Shown: piece by piece, positions 53,904-61,543 of the stretch
Numbering within the stretch: position 1 is the stretch's first letter
How the letters are laid out: the number at the start of each line of letters is the position of its first letter
NCBI GenBank assembly: GCA_963662575.1
Contig: OY759723.1
Span: forward strand, 310,001 to 374,000
Source: Bin5 sp963662575
Lineage (GTDB): Bacteria; Chloroflexota; Anaerolineae; Caldilineales; Caldilineaceae
Reading direction: 5' to 3'
DNA length: 64,000 nt
Program-made: the position numbers and the translations under genes
The notes under the pieces: model-generated
Databases searched by the model: none
Told to the model about the DNA's origin: nothing
What the model saw: only the letters and a program-made list of their open reading frames with translations

Positions 53904-54899
53904 ATGAAAGTCGGACTCGATGCGTTGACGCTCAAGGCAGTTAGTCTCGATCCATTGGAGCTATTGGATCTGACCAGGGCCCACGGTATGGAGGGTCTGC
54001 ACTTTTCTGCAGGGCTTCTGAAGGGGCGCGATGATGCTTATATTGAGAAGCTGGCGGCAGAGGCAAAGGAGCACCGACTGTACCTTGAATTGGCTGGAGC
54101 GGGCGTGAACCCAGGCCGGAGCGGGCGGAGCATCGCCGAGACTGTAGAAGACTGGGACCCTCTTTTTGCACTGGCCAGGAGGTTGGACGCACCGATCCTG
54201 AATACCTGTTTTGGCCTGCTCAAAGAGCGCACTTTTTGCACGCCAACACTGGCGGAACAGATCGATTTGACAATTCAAGTGTTGCGCGAGCTAAGCCTGG
54301 TCGCCGCGGATCACGACGTGATAATCACAATGGAGCTCCATGTCGATCTGACATCGTTGGAGCTGGCGCACATTATTGATACGGTGGATTCCGCCCACGT
54401 GCGGGTAAACCTGGATACGGCCAACGCTTTGGGGTTGCTCGAAGATCCTGTTGACGCGGCCCGCGTTCTGGCGCCCTACGTCCATACGACCCATTTCAAA
54501 GATACGTGCATCTACCCGACTGCGGAAGGGTACAACTGGCTGGGCGGCGCGCCTCTGGGGCGAGGCCTGGTCGATCTGCCTGAAGTCGTTGAGATTCTTT
54601 ACCAAGCCAATCCGGATGTCCACCTGAACATCGAAGACAGCGGTGGGTTTATCCCGATTCCCATGTATGACGAGGCCTTCCTCAGAAGTTTTACCGATCT
54701 GACGCCCGTGCGCATGGCCCGTTTTCTGCGTCATCTGTGGCTGGGAGAGCAGCAGGTGCGGTCCGGCCTCCATCCACGCCCGGAGGAGAGCCAGCATATT
54801 GACTGGCCCACCGTTATCCCGGCGCGGTTACAGTATAATGTCGACTATGCGCGACGCCTGCGAGACGAGGCCGCGGCGCGAAACAGCATTGGACAGTGA
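53904..54899 (+). CDS. Sugar phosphate isomerase/epimerase (TIM barrel)
   Basis: The 331-residue TIM-barrel protein is of the xylose-isomerase-like class. Metal and substrate segments visible are TMELHVDLTSLELAHII (Glu), VNLDTANALGLLEDP (Asp), HTTHFKDTCIYPT (His and Asp) and LNIEDSGGFIPIPMYDE (Glu). The ~40-residue C-terminal extension after the barrel (QQVRSGLHPRPEESQHIDWPTVIP) is longer than in the shortest members. AGGAGG precedes the ATG by six bases. It heads a series of sugar-metabolism genes with the dehydrogenase at 55009, the SDR and another isomerase. Its stop codon lies within a heptamer array. Confidence 0.85.
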   Translation: MKVGLDALTLKAVSLDPLELLDLTRAHGMEGLHFSAGLLKGRDDAYIEKLAAEAKEHRLYLELAGAGVNPGRSGRSIAETVEDWDPLFALARRLDAPILNTCFGLLKERTFCTPTLAEQIDLTIQVLRELSLVAADHDVIITMELHVDLTSLELAHIIDTVDSAHVRVNLDTANALGLLEDPVDAARVLAPYVHTTHFKDTCIYPTAEGYNWLGGAPLGRGLVDLPEVVEILYQANPDVHLNIEDSGGFIPIPMYDEAFLRSFTDLTPVRMARFLRHLWLGEQQVRSGLHPRPEESQHIDWPTVIPARLQYNVDYARRLRDEAAARNSIGQ

Positions 54900-54919
54900 A
54901 TAGTGGATTGTGAGCAGTG
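54892..54919. repeat. Heptamer array overlapping a stop codon
   Basis: Four units in 7-base register (GACAGTG, AATAGTG, GATTGTG, AGCAGTG) start in the last codons of the isomerase gene and include its TGA. The unit type matches 21318. Confidence 0.65.
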
Positions 54920-55008
54920 GGCAGGTTCTCGATTCGTTGGACACTGACCAGTGGCTTTTGCCAATCAGCAGGCACTAACCACCACCAGTTTAGCTGGGAG
55001 ATCTTCCA

Positions 55009-56177
55009 ATGACAGATTACAGAGCTGCGGTGATCGGCTGTGGACGGATGGCGCGGGGACACATGCAGTCGTACAAGGAGTTGGGCATACCGATAGTGGC
55101 GGGGGCCGATATTTCGGAAGATGCTCTGCAGGCTTTCGCCGAGGAAACGGGCGCTGAGGAGCTTTTTACAGACTACACAAAGATGCTGGCTGAAGTCCAG
55201 CCGGATCTGGTGTCGGTCGTGACGCATGATGCGTTGCATAGCCCGATGGTGGTGGCGGCGGCACAGGCAGGGACGAAGGGAATCGTGTGCGAAAAGCCGA
55301 TGGCAATGGATCTGGCGGAAGCAGACGAGATGCTGGCGGCCTGCCAGGCATCCGGCTCGCGGCTGACCATCAGCCACCAGCGCTACTATATGCCGCAGTA
55401 CGCACGCGCACGGCAGCTGATAGCTGACGGTGCGATCGGCCGCGTCGTTTCCGCTGAGGCGTCGCTCAAGCCCGGCTGCCTGATGACGGACGGAACTCAC
55501 ACGATCCATATGCTATTGGCGCTGCTGGGAGAGCCGGAAGTCGACCACCTGCTGGCACAGGTGGACGGGCATGAGGCTATGAATACTATGGTCACCGTTG
55601 CGAAAACGCGGGTGTTGCTTTCCTGGCGTTCACGAACCAGGTAAAAGCCCACTTCGTCTGGGGCTGGCTGGCGCGCGAGGCTGCGCAGGAAGGCGGAATC
55701 CGGCGGCAGCATTCGCTGGATCCAAGCTGGAACGATGAGCGCCACCGGTACCACCACTTCATCATCCACGGCGATGAGGGCAGACTGGAACTCTACGGGG
55801 ACGTTTTCAAAATCGCTGATATCCAGTCGACGCCTGCGCTGCGTATCTTTCGGGGCGGGGAAGTCGAAGATTTCGAGATTGAATGGCCGGCTCCGGTCAG
55901 CGCAATTGGGCTTGAAATCCAGGATTTAATCCAAACCATTGAAACGGGGGCACCCCATCCATTGGATGGCGAAAACGGCCGCAAGGTCACCGAGGTGATG
56001 ATTGGCATCTATGAGTCGGCGCGGCGGCGTTCCATCGTCAAGTTCCCGGTCGAGGTGCGGGACAATCCGTTCCTGGCGATGTGCGAAACAGGAGATTTTC
56101 CTCCGCAGGGAGATGAGACCGGGAGACACGTCGCTCCGAACGAGCGGGAAAGATGGCGAGTCAGACGGGAAGATTAG
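55009..56177 (+). pseudogene. Gfo/Idh/MocA family oxidoreductase, frameshifted
   Basis: An NAD(P)-dependent dehydrogenase of the Gfo/Idh/MocA family, which acts on sugars or inositols. The first part (55009-55644) has the Rossmann motif VIGCGRMARGHMQSYKELGIPIVAGADIS, the catalytic-Lys motif VCEKPMAMDLAEADEML and the start of the C-terminal sheet. It then runs into a stop. In the frame shifted by one base, homology continues from about 55600 to the TAG at 56175: ENAGVAFLAFTNQVKAHFVW, YHHFIIHGDEGRLELYGDV, ENGRKVTEVMIGIYESARRRSIVKF. A loss of one base near 55599, around GCGAAAACGC, explains both halves; joined, they give ~389 residues, normal for the family. It is either a recent mutation or a sequencing error. 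GGGAG lies before the ATG. Confidence 0.82.
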
Positions 56178-56197
56178 AACATTAAAGGAGTGTTGAG

Positions 56198-56956
56198 ATG
56201 GGAAGTCTGCAAGGCAAGGTAGCGCTGGTAACGGGAGGACGCCGGGGGATCGGGCGGGGCATCTGCCTGGCACTGGCCGCGGAGGGGGCCGATGTGGCGG
56301 TGAACGATGTGGAGGGCGCGGAGCAGGCCGAGGCGGTCGCGCAGGAAGTTCGCGATTTAGGTGGCCGCGCGATGGTAGCTATGGCCGATGTTGCTCAGCC
56401 CGAGCAGGTCCAAGCGATGGTGGACCAGGTCGTGGGAGAGTTGGGCGGTTTGGACATACTGGTGAACAATGCCGGCGTGGAGTCGATCGTACCCTTTCTG
56501 GATATTACGCCGGAGGAGTGGGAGCGGGTAACCAATATCAACCTGCGCGGCGAGTTTCTGTGTGCACAGGCGGCAGTTCGGCAGATGATTTCCGGTGGGA
56601 AGGGCGGGGCCATCGTCAACATCGGCTCTGTGCAGGCGGGAATGGTGTTGCCGGGGCGGGCACACTATGCGCCGAGTAAACGGGGCGTTGAGGCGCTGAC
56701 CGCGAATCTGGCGGTCGAGCTGGCCGAGCACAATATCCGCGTCAACTGTATCAATCCGGGTCTGATCGACACTGACATGACCAGCTGGGTGATGAAGGAT
56801 CCTGAGATTCTGCCGGTTGTTCTGGAAAACATCGCCCTTAAACGTGCGGGCGAGCCGGACGAAATTGGGCAAGTGGTGGCATTTCTTGCTTCGGACAAGG
56901 CCAGCTACGTGACGGGGCAGTCTCTATACGTGGACGGTGGATTCCGCATCATGTAG
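56198..56956 (+). CDS. Short-chain dehydrogenase/reductase (SDR)
   Basis: The 252-residue classical SDR has the NAD(P)-binding motif VTGGRRGIGRG (11-21), the NNAG motif near 90, the catalytic triad Ser144, Tyr157 and Lys161 (NIGS...YAPSKRG), and VNCINPGLIDTDM. Asp37 after the second strand (VNDVEGA) suggests NAD rather than NADP. The C-terminal YVTGQSLYVDGGFRIM is standard. AAAGGAG precedes the ATG. It begins 20 bp after the frameshifted Gfo/Idh/MocA gene and is followed by a sugar isomerase 56 bp later, so it probably oxidises or reduces a sugar-derived intermediate. Confidence 0.93.
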   Translation: MGSLQGKVALVTGGRRGIGRGICLALAAEGADVAVNDVEGAEQAEAVAQEVRDLGGRAMVAMADVAQPEQVQAMVDQVVGELGGLDILVNNAGVESIVPFLDITPEEWERVTNINLRGEFLCAQAAVRQMISGGKGGAIVNIGSVQAGMVLPGRAHYAPSKRGVEALTANLAVELAEHNIRVNCINPGLIDTDMTSWVMKDPEILPVVLENIALKRAGEPDEIGQVVAFLASDKASYVTGQSLYVDGGFRIM

Positions 56957-57012
56957 GGTGCCGGTGATCTTTGGCCAGCAATACAACCGGGCATTTTTGT
57001 GAGGAGAGGACC

Positions 57013-57867
57013 ATGAAGATTGGCCATACTGGAATCACCTGGGGAATTCCAGGGGATGTTGAGGAGGCGTACCGCGATACTGCCGAACTGGGGTATCAGG
57101 GATTTGAGACTTTTGCGTTTAAGATTCTCGAACTTGACGAGAGCAGGCCAGGGGGGTATCGCGGCCTGGTCGACAGTCTTGGAATCCCAACCGCGGCGGC
57201 CTACTGCTACAAGGAGTGGATCAACCCGGACACGGCGGTGGTCGATCTGGAGAACGCGCGCCGGGAGGCCGATGGGCTGCGCGCGCTGCCCGGTGGCGAG
57301 ACGCTCGTCCTGCAGGCCGGTCCGCGCCCCGCTGAAGGCTATTCCCCGGACCAGTTCCGGCGCCTGGCCGACGCGCTCAACCAGATTGGCGAGTACTGCC
57401 GTCAGAACGGACTCGCGGCCGGGCTGCACCCCCACACGGGGACGGCTATTGAAACCCGTGAAGATATCGACACGATTCTGGGCCTGGTGGACGCCGCCCT
57501 TATCGGATTCGCGCCGGATACCGGGCAGATCGCCAAGGGGGGCAGCGACATACTGGAGGTGATGCGAACGTACCGCGACCGCATCGTCCACGTCCATCTG
57601 AAGGACTGGAACGGAAGCTACGAGCGCGACGCCGATGGCAAGGAGATCGACGGTAGCGGCTACGTCAATTATGAGCCGATAGGCAGCGGCACTTTGCCTA
57701 TGCCGGAAATCTTCGAGATTCTGTCATCTGACGGCGGGTTTGACGGTTGGATCAACGTTGAATTGGACGGGACGGCGCGTGCGCCGCGGCCGCCGCGGGA
57801 GGCAGCGAGAATGAGTCGAGCCTATCTTGAAGCGCTGCTTGGCGATGATGCCGGCTGGACTTCGTGA
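57013..57867 (+). CDS. Sugar phosphate isomerase/epimerase (inosose-dehydratase-like TIM barrel)
   Basis: The 284-residue TIM-barrel protein starts MKIGHTGITWGIPGDVEEAYRDTAELGYQGFETF. Metal-site segments are GLHPHTGTAIETREDID (His and Glu), GFAPDTGQIAKGG (Asp), VHVHLKDWNGSYERD (His and Asp) and GWINVELDGT (Glu). The H-P-H-x-G-T pattern resembles IolE/inosose-dehydratase relatives, but a specific reaction cannot be assigned. The start at 57013 has GAGGAGAGG before the ATG; the frame is open 42 bp further upstream. It closes the isomerase-dehydrogenase-SDR series, and a repeat-bearing intergenic region follows. Confidence 0.87.
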   Translation: MKIGHTGITWGIPGDVEEAYRDTAELGYQGFETFAFKILELDESRPGGYRGLVDSLGIPTAAAYCYKEWINPDTAVVDLENARREADGLRALPGGETLVLQAGPRPAEGYSPDQFRRLADALNQIGEYCRQNGLAAGLHPHTGTAIETREDIDTILGLVDAALIGFAPDTGQIAKGGSDILEVMRTYRDRIVHVHLKDWNGSYERDADGKEIDGSGYVNYEPIGSGTLPMPEIFEILSSDGGFDGWINVELDGTARAPRPPREAARMSRAYLEALLGDDAGWTS

Positions 57868-58230
57868 AAACCGGTGCGGAGAGTATGCTTTTATGATTTA
57901 GACGTAACTTCCAGGCCATATAGAGTGCCTGTCTTGACCTGCCTTTCATTCCCGTCGCCATTCAGTCTATCTCATTGCGAATACGGTTGGCAGCCGCCAC
58001 CTTGGATGAGCCGCACTGCTGGAATTACGGCGAACGGTCGGTGAGCGATGGTTTTGGAGGGGGGCGTTGCGGGGCGCAGCCCCTGCACAAGGGAGGGCCG
58101 AAGGCCCGACCGCCCAAAAAGACAGGCAAAATAAAAGACAAATGCTGGCCTTATTCAGGCTTGCACATTGAATGTGTTTTGGTAGTTACAAATAGACAGT
58201 GAAAAGAGAGGGAGTGATTTAGACCTCGAA
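57868..58230. other. Intergenic region carrying hairpin repeat copy 3
   Basis: These 363 bp contain the third double-hairpin repeat (58048-58114), preceded by about 45 bp that resemble the flank of copy 1 (GGTCGGTGAGCGATGG against GGTCGCTGAGGCATGG). AT-rich sequence at 58165-58200 could hold the promoter of the next gene. Confidence 0.45.
58048..58114. repeat. Double-hairpin intergenic repeat, copy 3
   Basis: Identical to the copy at 10637 except for one missing G in the first stem. It contains the same second hairpin (GGGCC-GAA-GGCCC). Confidence 0.85.
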
Positions 58231-59184
58231 ATGAACACCAGTTTCGTTGACGCCCTTATGGAGGATGATCAGGCGGGATTGCGGGCTGCTGCCAAAGTCG
58301 ACTTGCACTGCCACGCCTATTTCAGCACGCGCCGGGAAAACCTGGAGAAGCGGATAGGCCATGCGCTGGAGCCTCCCCCTGCCAAGATGGAAAAGCTGGG
58401 CGGGATGATAGTATATGCGACTGATGTTTTGGACGCCCACTTGAGAAACCGGGAGACTATCGAGTTCGTGGTGGAGTCTGCGGTGTGCGACGCGATCGAG
58501 GACGGCGTTGTTGTACTGGAGATGAGCATTGACATCCGACGCGCTGCGTATTATGCAGATGGTTTGGCGGGGGTAGTCAGGCATATTGGAGCGCTGGCCG
58601 CGCGGTACCGGCAGCAGATCGATTTTCGCCCGGAGCTGGGAATTCCCCGTCAAGCCGCGGCCGACCCGGAACTGATGTCGCGGGCGCACGAGGCGATTGA
58701 GTTGGGCTTTTTTCAGTCGATTGACCTGTACGATCACCAGGAGGCGTGTGCGCCGGAGGCGGTGGAGACGCTGTACGCGAAGGCGGGCGCAGCGGGCATG
58801 AAACTGAAAGCGCATGTCGGCGAATTCGGGGGCGGGGAAGAGGTACGGCGGACGGTTGAACTGCTTGGATTGGAGGAAGTTCAGCACGGTATTGGCGCGG
58901 TTGAGTCGGTCGAGGTGATGCGCTGGCTGGCTGAGAACCGGATTCGTCTGAATGTGTGCCCGACGAGCAACGTGATGCTGGATGCGGTGTCTGAACTGGC
59001 GTGCCACCCGATCCGCCAGCTGTTTGACAACGGTGTGCCGGTCACGATCAATACGGATGATCCGATGATATTTGATCAGAGTGTCTCGGACGAATACCGC
59101 AATTTGTACCGGGCAGGCGTTTTCAGCGCACAGGAGTTGGATGACATTCGACGGGCGTCGCTGATGCTGGTCGCCTGTTCCTGA
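58231..59184 (+). CDS. Adenosine deaminase-like metal hydrolase
   Basis: The 317-residue protein is an ADA/AMP-deaminase-family TIM barrel. The zinc ligands and catalytic residues are visible: VDLHCH (His26 and His28), AHVGE (His195 and Glu198; the usual motif is HAGE), VQHGIGA (His219) and TINTDDP (Asp276 and Asp277). RLNVCPTSNVML near 239 is the conserved CPTSN loop. Family members deaminate adenosine, adenine, or modified bases; the Val in HVGE and the short length suggest a subfamily with its own substrate. The ribosome-binding site is weak (AGGGAGTG about 14 bases upstream). It stands alone between the sugar genes and the ABM gene. Confidence 0.87.
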   Translation: MNTSFVDALMEDDQAGLRAAAKVDLHCHAYFSTRRENLEKRIGHALEPPPAKMEKLGGMIVYATDVLDAHLRNRETIEFVVESAVCDAIEDGVVVLEMSIDIRRAAYYADGLAGVVRHIGALAARYRQQIDFRPELGIPRQAAADPELMSRAHEAIELGFFQSIDLYDHQEACAPEAVETLYAKAGAAGMKLKAHVGEFGGGEEVRRTVELLGLEEVQHGIGAVESVEVMRWLAENRIRLNVCPTSNVMLDAVSELACHPIRQLFDNGVPVTINTDDPMIFDQSVSDEYRNLYRAGVFSAQELDDIRRASLMLVACS

Positions 59185-59332
59185 AAACAGGCAGTAGGGC
59201 CGTCTTTGAACTGGTCGCTATCTGGCCCAAACTGTGATAGGCTTCCACACAGCAAGCACCGCTCACACTCGCAAGAATTAGAGCGACAGCCCCTATAATA
59301 ATCCCCAATCCGGTTAGAGGAGAAAGACAGAC

Positions 59333-59653
59333 ATGTATGTCATTATCGCCCCTATCAAGATCAAGGAAGGTTACAAAGAACAGTTCGTCGAGGCGATGTT
59401 GGATGACGCCAAAGGATCTATGAAGAATGAGCCCGGTTGTTTGCGATTTGATGTGATTCAGGATGGCGACGACCCAAACCAGATCTGGCTTTATGAGGTC
59501 TATGTAGACGAGGCCGCGTTCCAGGCGCACATGAAGACGCCGCACTTCATCAAGTGGCGGGATGCGGTCAAGGACTGGACTGGTGAGCCGCCTGAAGGCA
59601 AAGCCATTGGCGCCTCCATGATCTGGCCGCCCCCGGAAGACTGGGAAAAGTAA
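59333..59653 (+). CDS. Antibiotic biosynthesis monooxygenase (ABM) domain protein
   Basis: The 106-residue single-domain protein has the ABM/ferredoxin-like dimer fold pattern: MYVIIAPIKIKEGYKEQFVEAML, NEPGCLRFDVIQDGDDPNQIWLYEVYVDEAAFQAHMKTPHFIKWRDAVKDW. These proteins include quinol monooxygenases and heme-degrading or autoinducer-modifying proteins; the C-terminal KAIGASMIWPPPEDW is not diagnostic. GAGGAG lies before the ATG. A TATAAT at 59294-59299 is a possible -10, though no good -35 accompanies it. Confidence 0.88.
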   Translation: MYVIIAPIKIKEGYKEQFVEAMLDDAKGSMKNEPGCLRFDVIQDGDDPNQIWLYEVYVDEAAFQAHMKTPHFIKWRDAVKDWTGEPPEGKAIGASMIWPPPEDWEK

Positions 59654-59709
59654 TGCTACGCTAAGCCCATCAAGAGTTGGTCACTTGCCAGCGCATGGAG
59701 GGGAAAACG

Positions 59710-61446
59710 ATGTCCTTTAAAACACGTCCTGTTTTCATGGGCCGCCACGGTGTCGTCACTGCAGGACATTATCTGGCGGCGGAGGCCGGCGCGCGCATGT
59801 TGGAAAAAGGGGGCAATGCGATCGATGCCGGTGTGGCTGCCGGGCTCGCGCTCAATGTGCTTGAGCCGCAGTCGAACGGCATCGGGGGCGAGGTGCCGAT
59901 CCTGATCTATAGCGCGCGGCAGAAGCGCGTTTACGCCATCAATGGACAGGGCTACGCGCCGAAAGCGGCGACGATAGGGTGGTTCAAGTCGCAGGGCATC
60001 GAGATCATACCGGGCGATGGCTTTCTGCCGGCGACCGTGCCGGGGGCGTTCGGCTCTTGGACGACGGCGCTGCAACAGTTCGGGCGGTTGCGGCTCAAGG
60101 ATGTGTTGGAGCCGACGATCGAGCTGACGGAGGAAGGGTTTCCGGTCTATCCGGGGTTGCACAGAGCGATTGCCGGGCTGAAGGACAAGTTTGAGAGTGA
60201 ATGGCCCAGTTCGGCGCAGGTTTATCTGCCGAACGGACGGGCTCCGGAAGTGGGGGAGATTCTGGCTAACCCGGACTGGGCGGCGACGTTCAAGGCAACG
60301 GTTGACGCTGAAATCCGCAGCAGCCATCTGGGTAGAGATGCCGCGATCGCCGCGGCCCGCGATTATTTCTACAAAGGCCCGATCGCTGAGAAGATCGTCG
60401 CCTTCCAACGCGCGACGAGCGTGCGCGACGCCAGCGGAAAGTCGAACGCCGGTCTGCTGACAGAGAATGACTTTCACGAGTATTGCACCAAGGTCGAGTC
60501 GCCGGTTGCGTTCAACTATCGCGGTTACGATGTATACAAGTGCAACACGTGGTGCCAGGGTCCGGTCTTCCTGCAACAGCTGGCGCTGCTCGAAGGGTTC
60601 GACCTCGCGGGGATGGACCACAATTCTGCCGACTATATTCACACAGTGGTCGAAGCGTCCAAGCTGGCATTCGCCGACCGGGAACAGTATTACGGCGACC
60701 CGGACTTCGTGAACGTGCCGCTCGACCGTCTGCTATCGAAGGAGTATGCGGCTGCTCGCCGGGAACTGATTGACGCGCAGTGCGCGTCGTTGGAATTGCG
60801 GCCGGGCGATGCCCCCGCGAGCACGCCCACACATGCGGAGGCGGATCCGAACGTCTACACTGGCGATACGACGCACGCCGATGCGGTGGATCACGAAGGT
60901 AATCTGTTCGCGGCGACGCCGAGCGGGGGCTGGATACCCTCTTCGCCGGTGATCGAGGGCTTGGGCTTCCCGTTAGGGACGCGGGGGCAGATGTTTTACC
61001 TGGACCCGAAGCACGCAAACGCGCTCGTGCCGCACAAACGGCCGCGTACGACGCTTACGCCATCGCTGGCGACAAAGGATGGCGAACCCTTTATGGCTTT
61101 CGGCACGCCGGGCGGCGATAGCCAGGACCAGTGGACGCTGCAATTCTTCCTCAACGTCATCGACTTCGGCATGAACCTGCAAGAGGCGATCGACGCGCCC
61201 AGTTTCCATACCAACCACTTCCCCAACTCCTTTTATCCGCACAACGCCAAGCCGGGCAGTCTAACGCTGGAGGCGCGCGTCCCTGAAGCTGTGCGCGACG
61301 CGCTCGCGGAACGCGGCCACAAGGTGACGGTAGGCGGCGAGTGGAACCACGGAAAGGTGCTTGGCATCACGTTCGACCCGAAGAGCGGTCTAATATCCGC
61401 CGGCGTCTCGCCGCGAGGGCAGATCGCGTATGCGATGGGGCGGTGA
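59710..61446 (+). CDS. Gamma-glutamyltransferase family protein (first of tandem pair)
   Basis: The 578-residue protein is an N-terminal-nucleophile hydrolase of the GGT family, made as a precursor that cuts itself before the catalytic Thr. The large-subunit part has LEKGGNAIDAGVAAGLALNVLEPQSNGIGGEVPI. The cleavage site NVYTGDTTHADAVDHEGNLFAATPSGG places the nucleophile near Thr387. There is no signal peptide, unlike classical periplasmic GGTs. The family also contains acylases and peptide-bond hydrolases, so the substrate is open. TGGAGGGG lies before the ATG at 59710. The paralogue begins 97 bp after it, across a heptamer array. Confidence 0.92.
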   Translation: MSFKTRPVFMGRHGVVTAGHYLAAEAGARMLEKGGNAIDAGVAAGLALNVLEPQSNGIGGEVPILIYSARQKRVYAINGQGYAPKAATIGWFKSQGIEIIPGDGFLPATVPGAFGSWTTALQQFGRLRLKDVLEPTIELTEEGFPVYPGLHRAIAGLKDKFESEWPSSAQVYLPNGRAPEVGEILANPDWAATFKATVDAEIRSSHLGRDAAIAAARDYFYKGPIAEKIVAFQRATSVRDASGKSNAGLLTENDFHEYCTKVESPVAFNYRGYDVYKCNTWCQGPVFLQQLALLEGFDLAGMDHNSADYIHTVVEASKLAFADREQYYGDPDFVNVPLDRLLSKEYAAARRELIDAQCASLELRPGDAPASTPTHAEADPNVYTGDTTHADAVDHEGNLFAATPSGGWIPSSPVIEGLGFPLGTRGQMFYLDPKHANALVPHKRPRTTLTPSLATKDGEPFMAFGTPGGDSQDQWTLQFFLNVIDFGMNLQEAIDAPSFHTNHFPNSFYPHNAKPGSLTLEARVPEAVRDALAERGHKVTVGGEWNHGKVLGITFDPKSGLISAGVSPRGQIAYAMGR

Positions 61447-61451
61447 AAGGG

Positions 61452-61500
61452 CAGTGATCGGTGGTCAGTGGTTAGTCGTTAGTGGTTAGTGGTTAGTCGC
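61452..61500. repeat. Heptamer tandem array, unit (C/T)AGTGGT
   Basis: Seven consecutive 7-base units in perfect register fill 49 bp between the two gamma-glutamyltransferase genes, beginning six bases after the first gene's stop. The unit is the same as at 10713. Confidence 0.88.
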
Positions 61501-61543
61501 TGCAGTCATGCGCTAATGCGTGTCAGACAACTGGAGGTGGGGA

